Shown: in pieces, positions 4,805 through 12,247 of the stretch | Layout of the letters: each line of letters begins with the position of its first letter | Numbering within the stretch: the stretch's first letter is position 1 | NCBI GenBank assembly: GCA_051010095.1 | Contig: JBPCVX010000154.1 | Coordinates: 1 to 12,247 of the forward strand | Source: CAJQND01 sp051010095 | GTDB taxonomy: Bacteria; Pseudomonadota; Alphaproteobacteria; Rhizobiales; CAJQND01 | Reading direction: 5' to 3' | Length of the DNA stretch: 12,247 nucleotides | Notes under the pieces: generated by a model | Told to the model about the DNA's origin: nothing | The model's database searches: none | What the model saw: the letters and a program-made list of their open reading frames with translations, nothing else | Translations under genes and position numbers: made by a program

Positions 4805-6472
4805 ATGGCGCTTAGTACGACAAAGAACTATTACATTTCTCAAAACACGGCGGTGCTGCGGGAGAGTAGTGATGCCGGGTCCGAGCCTTTAAACCATTTG
4901 TTGTTTGGCGACTGGCTGCGCTGGTTGGGCGAAAGCGATGGCGACTGGCACAAGGTGCGCTGCCGCGGCGATGAAGGCTGGCTTCATGATGACCAGTTTG
5001 GCGAAGACCGTGCATTAGAAGTGAATTTCGTTGATATCGGCCAGGGCGATGGCGCACATCTGGTAACACCTGATGATCAAGTGATCCTCATTGATGCGGG
5101 CAAGACGGACAACATGGCCCGTTTTTTAAACTGGCGCTATAATCTGCGCAGGCGCAAAGTGGCAGGCGTTGATGATGTTGCTGCGGGCGACAGTGGCGTG
5201 CGTCCGCCGTTTAATATTGAAATGGCTGTGATCTCTCATCCCGATAATGATCATTATTATGGGTTTAGGCATATTTTCTCGAACCCAAAACTTAGTTTTG
5301 GCCACGTTTATCACAATGGCATTGTGGAACGCCCAATCTCAAAAGCTGAAAAAGATGCGGTCAAAGACATAAAGGAATTGAGCTACAAATACGATCTTGG
5401 TCTTGGGGTGAAAGCTGAAAACAAGAAATGGTATCTGCTCGATCTGGTGCGCACCAATACTGATATGCGTTCGCTTGTTGCAAGTCACCCCACCACGCAA
5501 AAGCAATATATCTCAACCATCCGCGGGCTTATTGAAAACCCTGCCAACGCTGGCACTAAGTTTAAAGCGCTGAGTGCGCGTGATGCTCATTTGCCCGGAT
5601 TTGATGGATCTGGCGATGTAACAATTGAGCTGCTTGGGCCGGTGACAGAAGAGATCGCGCATGACGGAGCAAACCGCCACCTGCTGCGCATAATCGGCAA
5701 TGAGGGGGTCACCAAAAACGGCCACTCATTGGTGTTCAAGCTGAAGATTGGCAGGCTGTCGATTCTGCTTGGCGGAGATTTGAACACGGAATCTGAAGAC
5801 TATCTGCTGCGCCATTATTGCGGCACTGACAAAGATGCTTCCGACCTTGAAAGCGATGTCTGGCACCTGAACCAGAAGGGTGACACCCTGAACCAAGATG
5901 AAAAGACCGAGCTGACGGCAGCTGAGGCAGCACTCACCTCGATTGTTACCGAGGCCCGTAAAGTGTGGCAGGTGGATGTGGCGAAGGCGTGCCATCATGG
6001 CAGCCACCATTTCTCAGAAACCTTTTTGCGCGGGCTTAACGCCATTGCCTATGTGGTCTCCAGCGGTGATGCAGAAGCCTATGCCCATCCACGCCCTGAT
6101 GCGCTGGGCGCTTTTGGCAAATATGGCAGGGGACATAGGCCGTTGATCTTTAGCACCGAGATCGCGCGCAGCACGCGTGAGTTCACGCCGTTGTTCAAAT
6201 ATTTCGACAAGCTTAAAAAGTATGAGGCCGAAATTGAGGCCGCAGCAAGCCAAAGCGAAAAGAATAAAATCACCAAGAAGATGCAGGCCGCCAAAGACCG
6301 CAATGTTGCTGTGTATGGCATGATCACTTTGCGCACAGATGGCGAACGCACCATCATTGCCCAAAAAATTGAAGAGCCTAGTGGTGACGATCAGAAATGG
6401 GACGTGCACGTTCTCAAATTCAACGAAGAGCGCGGCGAATTCGTCTATCAGGACAAAACCAAAAGTCACTGA
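4805..6472 (+). CDS. SH3 plus ComEC-like metallo-beta-lactamase-fold protein
   Basis: A 555-residue protein starting 6 bases after a perfect AAAGGAGG. Residues about 5-65 look like a bacterial SH3 domain ('TAVLRESSDAGSEPL', 'GDWHKVRC', 'GDEGWLHDDQF'). An MBL domain of the ComEC/Rec2 type follows: 'VNFVDIGQGDGAHLV' (73-87), 'ILIDAGK' (94-100), metal motif SHPDNDH (144-150), 'NGHSLVFKL' (305-313), 'LLGGDL' (321-326), 'CHHGSHH' (396-402) and 'SSGDAEAYAHPRPDAL' (419-434). The metal ligands appear complete. No signal peptide or membrane segments are seen, so unlike ComEC it should be cytoplasmic. An insertion of about 150 residues separates the HxDxDH and NGHS motifs, and a Lys/Glu-rich helix lies at about 465-500. 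Related domains cut phosphodiester bonds, so a nuclease is plausible; the true substrate is unknown. Confidence 0.85.
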   Translation: MALSTTKNYYISQNTAVLRESSDAGSEPLNHLLFGDWLRWLGESDGDWHKVRCRGDEGWLHDDQFGEDRALEVNFVDIGQGDGAHLVTPDDQVILIDAGKTDNMARFLNWRYNLRRRKVAGVDDVAAGDSGVRPPFNIEMAVISHPDNDHYYGFRHIFSNPKLSFGHVYHNGIVERPISKAEKDAVKDIKELSYKYDLGLGVKAENKKWYLLDLVRTNTDMRSLVASHPTTQKQYISTIRGLIENPANAGTKFKALSARDAHLPGFDGSGDVTIELLGPVTEEIAHDGANRHLLRIIGNEGVTKNGHSLVFKLKIGRLSILLGGDLNTESEDYLLRHYCGTDKDASDLESDVWHLNQKGDTLNQDEKTELTAAEAALTSIVTEARKVWQVDVAKACHHGSHHFSETFLRGLNAIAYVVSSGDAEAYAHPRPDALGAFGKYGRGHRPLIFSTEIARSTREFTPLFKYFDKLKKYEAEIEAAASQSEKNKITKKMQAAKDRNVAVYGMITLRTDGERTIIAQKIEEPSGDDQKWDVHVLKFNEERGEFVYQDKTKSH

Positions 6473-6542
6473 GACCTGTGTCTGGCGCGCGGATGTTCCT
6501 GCGCGACATAATGTGCAACCTTGTTCAGGCTGGGAGGCATAC

Positions 6543-7370
6543 ATGGCGTTTTCTGATGATGAACAAAAGGCATTTCGGAAATTCGAAAGGTCTGGCTGGG
6601 AGAAAGCAGCCGATCCCTACCACCATTATTGGGGCGGACTTTCGAGCCAGTCTGCGAACGCCATGCTGGATGCTGCCAGGGTAGGCGATGGCAGTGCGGT
6701 TTTGGATGTCGCAACCGGCCCTGGTTATTTGGCCGGCGCCGCCTATGGCCGCGGGGCACAAGCGACAGGCATCGATTTTTCGCCAGCGCAAGTGGCGCTT
6801 GCCAAGACCACTTATCCCGAATGCCGGTTTCTGGAAGCAAGCGCGGAAGATTTACCCTTCGATGATGATGGCTTTGATGCGGTGGTGATCGGCTTTGGCA
6901 TGAACCATTTGCCAGAGCCTGAAGCAGCTCTTGTTGAGGCGCACCGGGTTTTGCGCCCTGGCGGCATGCTTGCCTTCACCGTATGGGCCGAGCCCAATCC
7001 AGGCGAGGGGTTCGGTATCGTGCTAGGCGCAATTGAAGCGCATGGTGAGCCGGACGTCGATTTGCCCAAGGCGCCGCCCTATTTTCTTTTCGCAGATGAA
7101 AATGCAGTGCGTGAAATTTGTCTCAGCACGGGGTTTGTTAAACCTGCAACCCGGGTTGTTCCCCAATATTGGCACCACACATCGCCTGATGAAGTGTTCG
7201 ACGCCTTTCATGATGGTGCGGTGCGCGCCGCTGCAATATTGCGTGCGCAGTCAGCTGATGCACGCAACGTGATCCGTGCAGTTGTTCGCGCTGAAATCGA
7301 GAAACTCAAAGCGGGCGAGGAATACATCGTCCCCGTGCCTGCCGCATTGTCTTGTGCGCGCAAACCTTAA
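6543..7370 (+). CDS. Class I SAM-dependent methyltransferase
   Basis: A 275-residue protein of the UbiE/Methyltransf_11 type. Motif I is 'AVLDVATGPGYLA' (52-64), the acidic residue at the end of strand 2 lies in 'ATGIDFS' (74-80), motif II region is 'AEDLPFDDDGFDAVV' (101-115), and 'HRVLRPGGMLAFTVW' (134-148) completes the fold. The C-terminal half ('PYFLFADENAVREICLSTGF') is the variable cap that sets the acceptor, which cannot be identified. The ATG at 6543 follows GGGAGG by 5 bases and fits the family start; the frame is open further upstream, but that part is a shadow of the MBL gene. It lies 70 bp after the MBL gene and may be cotranscribed. It ends with a 4-bp tail-to-tail overlap with the DeoR gene. 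Confidence 0.88.
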   Translation: MAFSDDEQKAFRKFERSGWEKAADPYHHYWGGLSSQSANAMLDAARVGDGSAVLDVATGPGYLAGAAYGRGAQATGIDFSPAQVALAKTTYPECRFLEASAEDLPFDDDGFDAVVIGFGMNHLPEPEAALVEAHRVLRPGGMLAFTVWAEPNPGEGFGIVLGAIEAHGEPDVDLPKAPPYFLFADENAVREICLSTGFVKPATRVVPQYWHHTSPDEVFDAFHDGAVRAAAILRAQSADARNVIRAVVRAEIEKLKAGEEYIVPVPAALSCARKP

Positions 7371-8170
7371 GCCGATGATTGCGCGAGGTGCACCTTGATC
7401 TCTGCCTCTTGCAGTTTTTTTGCGATATCGGCTGGAGGGACCTTATCGGTGATGAGGTTTTGAAAACTTTCGAACCCGCACACATTGACCAAACCGGAAC
7501 GCCCAAACTTGGTATGATCGGTAATGACGGTGGTGATCTCGCCTTGTTCAAGTATCGCCGCGCCAAACTCAGCTTCCGCCAAATCATGGTCCATAGGCCC
7601 GCTGATGGCGTCAATTGCCCCAATTGAGATGATCGAGTGGCGCACCCGAAAACGCCTGATAAACGAGATCGCAAAGGGCCCAAAGGCTGCCCCATTATCG
7701 CCGCGTAATTCACCGCCTGCCATATAAACCCGGTTGCCGTTCACGGTGGAGAGTGTGCGCGCGATGTCGGAAGAATTTGTAATGACGGTGAGGTGCGATT
7801 TCCGCAGAAGTTCCCGCGCCAGGATTGATGTTGTTGTGCCCGTGTCGAGCATCAGCGTGTCGCCATCTTCAATTAAACTGGCGGTGTATTTGGCGATTTG
7901 GCGCTTGGCGGCGGCGTTCTCGCGCAAGCGGCGTTCGAAGGGCGCCTCCAAAACATGGTGGGGCAGGGTGACCGCGCCGTGCATTTTGATTAAGGCACCG
8001 CTTGTGGTGAGCGGTTTCACATCGCGGCGGATTGATTCAGAGGAAACGCCCAACTCGCGCGCGAGTGCTGTCACACTAATGGTACCTTCCTCGCGCACAA
8101 TGCGCAGAATATCCATGTGCCGCTTGGAATAGCGTAATTCGCCGTCTTGATTTGGTTCAGCTAGCGCCAT
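7367..8170 (-). CDS. DeoR/GlpR family transcriptional regulator
   Basis: A 267-residue repressor. The DeoR-type helix-turn-helix is at about 15-67 ('KRHMDILRIVREEGTISVTALARELGVSSESIRRDVKPL'). The DeoRC effector domain follows, with 'MLDTGTTTSILARELL' (about 106-121), 'LTVITNSSDIARTL', 'VYMAGGELR' and 'VITDHTKFGRSGLV'. In the family this domain usually binds a phosphorylated sugar or a related metabolite. I use the ATG at 8170 (AAAGG upstream, matches the usual family start); an in-frame start at 8239 would add 23 untypical residues. It is divergent from the betaine-type ABC importer with 186 bp between starts, so it is the likely local regulator of that operon. A DeoR protein beside a methylated-amine importer suggests that the transported compound is used as nutrient and not only for osmoprotection (inference). 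Confidence 0.9.
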   Translation of the reverse strand: MALAEPNQDGELRYSKRHMDILRIVREEGTISVTALARELGVSSESIRRDVKPLTTSGALIKMHGAVTLPHHVLEAPFERRLRENAAAKRQIAKYTASLIEDGDTLMLDTGTTTSILARELLRKSHLTVITNSSDIARTLSTVNGNRVYMAGGELRGDNGAAFGPFAISFIRRFRVRHSIISIGAIDAISGPMDHDLAEAEFGAAILEQGEITTVITDHTKFGRSGLVNVCGFESFQNLITDKVPPADIAKKLQEAEIKVHLAQSSA

Positions 8171-8356
8171 TGAATGCCTTTCATGTGCATAATTACATAA
8201 AAAACCAAAAATTTTACAATTAAAACCACAAAATATCACATTTCTAATTGACAGGTATGCAGATTCTGGGTGTCATTCAAATCCTAAAACAACACGCTGA
8301 GGCTGGGTATGCTGCGCGCCGCAGTTAACACCAACACTCGTGCAGGGAGGTTAAAA
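8171..8356. promoter_or_regulatory. Divergent control region between DeoR and the ABC operon
   Basis: The interval is strongly AT-rich from about 8180 to 8250. A good sigma-70 -35 box TTGACA lies at 8248-8253, with TGTCAT (8271-8276) 17 bp later as a moderate -10 box. This would start the rightward transcript near 8283, leaving a 74-base leader to the binding-protein gene. ATGTGCATAATTACAT (8181-8196) is an imperfect palindrome just upstream of the DeoR start and may be an operator. No known DeoR consensus is clear. Confidence 0.5.
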
Positions 8357-9319
8357 ATGACATTTTTCTCAAACGTTCGCGCAGGCTTGTTTGGAGCCGC
8401 CGCACTGTTTGCTCTTAGCGCGGGTACCGCGCCGGTATTCGCAGATGTTGAATCCAAAGACCCGATCAAGCTCACCCTTCATGACTGGACCGGCCAGCTC
8501 GTGACGACGAACATCATGGGTGAGGTTCTAAAAAAAGCCGGATACAACATCGATTACGTGCAGGCTGATTATATTGCCCAGTTCGCAGGGCTTAAAACCG
8601 GCGATCTGCATGTTGCGATGGAAATTTGGGAAACCACCGGACGCGATGCCATGGATGAGGCAACCGGCACCGGCAAAGTGGTCAACCTGGGTGAAACCGG
8701 AATGCAAGCCATCGAAGAATGGTGGTACCCGGAATACATGAAGGAAAAATGCCCCGGCCTTCCAGACTGGAAGGCGCTCAACAAGTGTGCGGAGGCCTTC
8801 TCCACACCTGAAACTGCCCCTAAAGGGCGATATCTCGGCGGACCGGTAACCTGGGGCGGTTACGATGACGAACGCGCCGAAGCCCTTGGTCTCGATTTTG
8901 AAGTTGTGCATGCAGGAACCGATGCGGCCCTGTTTGCAGAGTTAGAATCCGCTTACCAGCGCAAAGCCCCCATCTTGCTTTGGGTTTATGCCCCTCATTG
9001 GGCGCCTGTAAAATATAAAGGCGAGTGGGTGGAATTCCCGAAATACACCGCGGAGTGTTACAACGACGCGGCGTGGGGTGACAATAAGGATGCCAAATAT
9101 GATTGTGGCAAACCACGCGGTCCGATCTGGAAAGTGGCTTGGGCTGGTCTTGCAGAAAAATGGCCTGGTGCCAAAAAGACCATTGAAGCATTCAACGTAA
9201 CGAATGACGAAATGGGCGCCATGGTCTCGGCAGTCGATCTTGACGGCAAAAAGCTTGAAGATGTCGTTGCAGACTGGATGAGCAAGAACGAAGAGCGCTG
9301 GAAAAAGTGGATTAACTAA
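8357..9319 (+). CDS. Periplasmic betaine/choline/TMAO-type substrate-binding protein
   Basis: A 320-residue OpuAC/ProX-type binding protein for quaternary or methylated amines. The signal peptide is MTFFSNVRAGLFGAAALFAL...AFA, cut probably after residue 29. The mature part has the family landmarks 'LTLHDWTGQL', 'DLHVAMEIWETTG', 'EEWWYPEYMKEKCPGLPDW', 'GGPVTWGGYDDE' and 'LLWVYAPHWAPVKY'. The many Trp and Tyr residues are typical of the aromatic cage that holds a trimethylammonium group. AGGGAGG precedes the ATG at 8357; an upstream in-frame ATG (8309) would spoil the signal peptide. First gene of an SBP-ATPase-permease operon. The combination with a fused permease also occurs in TMAO importers (TmoX), but glycine betaine or choline remain equally possible. 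Confidence 0.88.
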   Translation: MTFFSNVRAGLFGAAALFALSAGTAPVFADVESKDPIKLTLHDWTGQLVTTNIMGEVLKKAGYNIDYVQADYIAQFAGLKTGDLHVAMEIWETTGRDAMDEATGTGKVVNLGETGMQAIEEWWYPEYMKEKCPGLPDWKALNKCAEAFSTPETAPKGRYLGGPVTWGGYDDERAEALGLDFEVVHAGTDAALFAELESAYQRKAPILLWVYAPHWAPVKYKGEWVEFPKYTAECYNDAAWGDNKDAKYDCGKPRGPIWKVAWAGLAEKWPGAKKTIEAFNVTNDEMGAMVSAVDLDGKKLEDVVADWMSKNEERWKKWIN

Positions 9320-9341
9320 TCCAGCCCAAGCCACGATCTCC

Positions 9342-9367
9342 GGGGGCGGTGCGCAAGCGCCGCCCTC
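9342..9367 (+). other. Intercistronic stem-loop with GCAA loop
   Basis: GGGCGGTGC (9344-9352), loop GCAA, GCGCCGCCC (9357-9365) form a 9-bp stem with one G-U pair; two further outer pairs are possible. It lies 22 bp after the stop of the binding-protein gene and about 30 bp before the ATPase gene. No T-run follows, so it is unlikely to be a complete terminator. Such hairpins commonly protect the upstream message, giving more binding protein than ATPase and permease. Confidence 0.65.
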
Positions 9368-9396
9368 ACATCAATTTCAGCAAGTTCTTGTAAGAT

Positions 9397-10425
9397 ATGA
9401 CCGAGCATTCCTCCAGCGCGAAGCTTTCCTGCCGTTCGGTATGGAAGCTTTTTGGTAATTCCAGCGAAGCGTTCTTGGAGGCCCACTCAACACCGTCCTT
9501 TGATGATATTAGTGCCGCTGGCCTTATTCCGGCGGTGCGCGATGTCTCGCTTGACATTCATGAGGGCGAAATTTTCGTCATCATGGGGCTTTCGGGCTCA
9601 GGCAAATCCACCCTTGTTCGCTGTATGTCGCGGCTTATCGAGCCGACTGCTGGCGAGATAGTGTTCAATGGTGAAGATCTGCTCAAGACGAGTGATGCGG
9701 ACATGATCGATATCCGCCGCCACCGCATGGGCATGGTGTTTCAACATTTTGCCTTGCTGCCTCATCTCACCGTGTTGGGCAATGTTGCCTTTCCGCTGGA
9801 AGTGCAGGGGTTGGCGAAAGCAGAACGTGAGCGCCGGGCGCGCGAGATGATTATCCTTGTTGGGCTGGAGGGCCGGGAAAGTTATTACCCGCGCGAACTT
9901 TCAGGAGGACAGCAGCAACGTGTGGGCATTGCGCGTTCCTTATCGGTAGAACCAGAACTGTGGTTTCTTGATGAACCGTTTTCAGCTCTTGATCCGCTGA
10001 TCCGCCGCGAGATGCAGGATGAGTTTTTGCGCCTGCAATCGGTGCTGAAAAAGACGATTGTCTTCATCACCCATGATTTTGACGAAGCCATCCGGCTGGC
10101 AGATCGCATCGCCATTATGAAAGATGGCGCGGTTGATCAGGTGGGAACACCGGAAGATTTGGTGATGCGGCCTGCCACTGATTATGTGGCCGAGTTCACC
10201 CGCGAAGTGCCCCATGCGAAAGTGCTTTCTGCCCGTTCCATAATGCAACACGTGAGCGCGCCAAACAGTGACACTGCAGGTGAGGTCTTACACACCACAA
10301 AGGTGAGCGATTTTTCCGCCAGGCTTTCTGAAGATGCGCGCCCGCTCGCAGTGATTGACGATGATGGCAAACAGGTGGGTGAGGTTACCCGCGATGCTGT
10401 TATCAAAGTGATGTTGGAGGGTTAG
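9397..10425 (+). CDS. ProV-like ABC transporter ATPase for methylated amines
   Basis: A 342-residue ATPase. Walker A GLSGSGKST (64-72), Q-loop Gln116 in 'VFQHFALLPH', signature LSGGQQQR (168-175), Walker B WFLDEP (189-194), D-loop SALD and H-loop His226 in 'FITHDFDEA' are all intact. The N-terminal 45 residues ('WKLFGNSSEAFLEA...ISAAGLIPAVRDV') are the usual ProV-type leader. The C-terminus (about 285-342) is one CBS-like segment ('RPLAVIDDDGKQVGEVTRDAV') in place of the tandem CBS pair that senses osmotic strength in OpuA, so osmotic gating may be weak or absent. The ribosome binding site is poor, which with the preceding stem-loop suggests lower expression than the binding protein. The next gene starts 3 bases after the stop. 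Confidence 0.92.
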   Translation: MTEHSSSAKLSCRSVWKLFGNSSEAFLEAHSTPSFDDISAAGLIPAVRDVSLDIHEGEIFVIMGLSGSGKSTLVRCMSRLIEPTAGEIVFNGEDLLKTSDADMIDIRRHRMGMVFQHFALLPHLTVLGNVAFPLEVQGLAKAERERRAREMIILVGLEGRESYYPRELSGGQQQRVGIARSLSVEPELWFLDEPFSALDPLIRREMQDEFLRLQSVLKKTIVFITHDFDEAIRLADRIAIMKDGAVDQVGTPEDLVMRPATDYVAEFTREVPHAKVLSARSIMQHVSAPNSDTAGEVLHTTKVSDFSARLSEDARPLAVIDDDGKQVGEVTRDAVIKVMLEG

Positions 10426-10428
10426 GCT

Positions 10429-12247
10429 GTGGCCATAACAGATATTCCAGCACCTCACACGCGTTCCTTGCGGCTATCGCATATCTGGATTGTCGCGTTG
10501 GCTTTCTCAGCTGCGTTCTGGTTGTTCGGCAAGCCCTATTTTCCATGGGCATTCAAGTTTCCCCGCGCCTGGGTGTGGCAGTTCAAGAACGACATTTCAG
10601 CCTTTATGAAATGGCTTTTGGAAGAGGCAAGCTTTGGACTTTTTACATTTACGGATGTAACACGCGGCATTGCCTGGCTTCTGGATGTTCCGCTGACGAT
10701 TGCAACAAGCATTCTTTCAAGTGGGTTCCTGAAAGGTCAGGGGTCTGATGCTGTGCAGGTTCTGCCGCCGCTCACCTGGGTTGCAGTGATCGCTATTGTT
10801 ATGGCGCTGGGGCTCTATGCATCGGGCTGGCGCTTGGCGCTGTTTGTGGGGGCGTGCTTTTCCTATCTCGCCATATTCGGCCAATGGGAAAGCTCTATGG
10901 TCACGCTTTCTTCTATTGTTATCGCCGTGCCGTTTGGGGTGATTGGCGGGTTGCTTTTGGGTCTGCTTGCCCACCGCTATGTGTGGATCGAACGATTGAT
11001 CAGACCGGTGCTTGATCTCATGCAGACGGTGCCGGTGTTTGCTTACCTTGTGCCAATTCTCTTCTTGTTTGGTTTTGGCCCGGTTGCGGCAATGATCGCG
11101 ACCATCATTTATGCCATGCCGCCGATGGTGCGCGTCACCATGCTGGCTTTAAGCCAGGTGCCATCCGAGGTGATTGATCTGGGGCGCATGACCGGGTGTT
11201 CGCCACGTCAAATGCGCTGGAAAATCCTCGTGCCCTCTGCCCGTGACGGGCTGATGATCGGCGTTAATCAGGTGATCATGCTGTCGCTCAATATGGTGAT
11301 CATTGCTTCAATGATCGGTGCGGGCGGGCTCGGTTATGATGTATTGGCCTCGCTGCGCCGCCTAGATATTGGTGCTGGCATTGAGGCGGGCGTTGCCATC
11401 GTGGTATTGGCGATTGCTCTTGACCGCCTTTCACAAGCTTTTGCTAACCGCAGACCCGAACATTTGGAAGATGCGCCTGCGCAAAATTTCCTGCGCCGTT
11501 ATCCCTACAGTGCCGCGTGCCTTGCTATCGTTATCGTAACCGGCGTGTTGGGCCTTGGTATGGGATGGCTGCAAACCTGGCCGGAAGAATGGACAATCAC
11601 CACAGGCACCTTTTGGAGCGAGGTGGTGAAATATATCAACATCACCTTCTTTGATGAGCTGGAAGCGGTGAAAACCTTCATGCTCGTCAACTTTATGGTG
11701 CCGCTAAAGCGCTTCCTGCTATCTTTGCCGTGGCCGGTTGTTGCAGGTCTTCTGGGCTTGGCAGGATACTCGCTTGGAGGCTGGCGGCTTGGCCTTTTAT
11801 GCGCTGTGCTCACCTTGTTTATCGCCATCGTGGGCTTGTGGCCGAAGGCCATGGTGACGGTTTATCTTTGCGGTATTGCGGTGATTATCGCGTGCCTCAT
11901 AGGTATCCCAATCGGTATTGCATCTGCCAGCGGTGATAAAGTCTGGCGCGTCGTGCGGGTGGTCATCGACACTCTGCAAACGCTGCCTTCGTTCGTATAT
12001 CTCATGCCTGTGGTGATGTTGTTCCGTGTGGGTGATTTCACCGCGATGATCGCGGTCATTGCCTATGCGATCGCACCTGCCATTCGCTATACCGCACATG
12101 GGCTGCGCCAGGTCGACCCACAACTTATCGAAGCGGGCATTGCGACTGGCTGCACCCGTGGGCAGTTAATGCGCAAAATCCAGCTTAAACTTGCTCTGCC
12201 GGAAATCCTTTTAGGGCTCAATCAAACAATCATGCTGGCGCTTTCCA
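10429..12247 (+). CDS. Tandem-fused ProW-type ABC permease, cut by the right edge
   Basis: The frame starts at GTG (10429), 7 bases after GGAGGG in the end of the ATPase gene, and stays open for 606 codons to the edge. After a first membrane segment (about 19-34) come two BPD_transp_1 (MetI-like) domains. The first spans about 157-345, with 'MQTVPVFAYLVPILFLFGFG' and the ATPase-coupling loop 'EVIDLGRMTGCSPRQMRWKI' near 246-265. The second begins about 475, with 'LQTLPSFVYLMPVVMLF' and 'QLIEAGIATGCTRGQLMRKI' near 565-584. The two halves are clearly homologous, about 320 residues apart, so one chain supplies both permease subunits of the importer. Extra hydrophobic segments join them. The protein should end within about 100 residues beyond the window. 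Fused permeases of this kind occur in TMAO (TmoW) and other betaine-type systems. Confidence 0.88.
   Translation, partial: MAITDIPAPHTRSLRLSHIWIVALAFSAAFWLFGKPYFPWAFKFPRAWVWQFKNDISAFMKWLLEEASFGLFTFTDVTRGIAWLLDVPLTIATSILSSGFLKGQGSDAVQVLPPLTWVAVIAIVMALGLYASGWRLALFVGACFSYLAIFGQWESSMVTLSSIVIAVPFGVIGGLLLGLLAHRYVWIERLIRPVLDLMQTVPVFAYLVPILFLFGFGPVAAMIATIIYAMPPMVRVTMLALSQVPSEVIDLGRMTGCSPRQMRWKILVPSARDGLMIGVNQVIMLSLNMVIIASMIGAGGLGYDVLASLRRLDIGAGIEAGVAIVVLAIALDRLSQAFANRRPEHLEDAPAQNFLRRYPYSAACLAIVIVTGVLGLGMGWLQTWPEEWTITTGTFWSEVVKYINITFFDELEAVKTFMLVNFMVPLKRFLLSLPWPVVAGLLGLAGYSLGGWRLGLLCAVLTLFIAIVGLWPKAMVTVYLCGIAVIIACLIGIPIGIASASGDKVWRVVRVVIDTLQTLPSFVYLMPVVMLFRVGDFTAMIAVIAYAIAPAIRYTAHGLRQVDPQLIEAGIATGCTRGQLMRKIQLKLALPEILLGLNQTIMLALS

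Noticed and set aside
6339..6542. In-frame upstream extension of the methyltransferase
   Set aside because: These 68 codons lie mostly inside the MBL gene in another frame; the ATG at 6543 has a good ribosome binding site and matches the family start.
4805..7370. MBL plus methyltransferase as a restriction-like or other defence pair
   Set aside because: The methyltransferase has UbiE/small-molecule features without DNA-methylase motifs (no NPPY- or PC-type motif), and no helicase, ATPase or specificity subunit is nearby.
10642..10660. TTTACAT and ATGTAA motifs resembling the TetR operator
   Set aside because: They lie inside the permease coding sequence in the outward orientation and do not form the 19-bp pattern, so they are probably chance.

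Overview
The window looks like an ordinary chromosomal stretch of an alphaproteobacterium, probably of the Hyphomicrobiales or a relative. The evidence is the gene families (DUF1127, DUF2852, WHG-type TetR, a 226-residue ArsR with conserved Cys motifs, a fused double-domain ProW-type permease), moderate GC and short or overlapping gene junctions. I see no tRNA, rRNA, CRISPR array, insertion sequence or phage gene.

Left part (1-3193). A gene probably runs off the left edge on the minus strand, with only 13 codons visible. It is preceded by about 300 bases of non-coding, hairpin-rich DNA. Next is a minus-strand pair, a NIPSNAP-family protein and an ABM-domain protein, joined by an ATGA overlap. 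A 36-bp, nearly perfect palindrome lies upstream of the pair, then a small DUF1127 membrane protein, then a divergent ArsR-type regulator. The palindrome is the best candidate for that regulator's operator. The ArsR gene overlaps by 8 bp, tail to tail, with a secreted alpha/beta hydrolase.

Middle part (3194-7370). A DUF2852 membrane protein ends at a perfect hairpin terminator. Upstream of it lies a TetR/AcrR regulator. The two genes carry matching 19-bp palindromes in their 5' regions (15 of 19 bases identical), so the TetR protein probably controls itself and the DUF2852 gene. Divergent from TetR are an SH3 plus ComEC-like metallo-beta-lactamase-fold protein and a class I SAM-dependent methyltransferase.

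Right part (7367-12247). A DeoR-type repressor is divergent from an ABC importer operon: a periplasmic quaternary-amine-binding protein, a ProV-like ATPase, and a GTG-started permease in which two ProW-type membrane domains are fused in tandem. The permease is open at the right edge after 606 codons. Layout and families fit uptake of glycine betaine, choline, TMAO or a similar methylated amine. The TmoXVW type (TMAO) is a reasonable but unproven reading, and the DeoR protein is the probable local regulator.

I found no clear new defence or mobile system. The most useful leads are the two regulator/operator assignments, the stand-alone SH3-MBL protein, the double permease and the unexplained structured region at the left.
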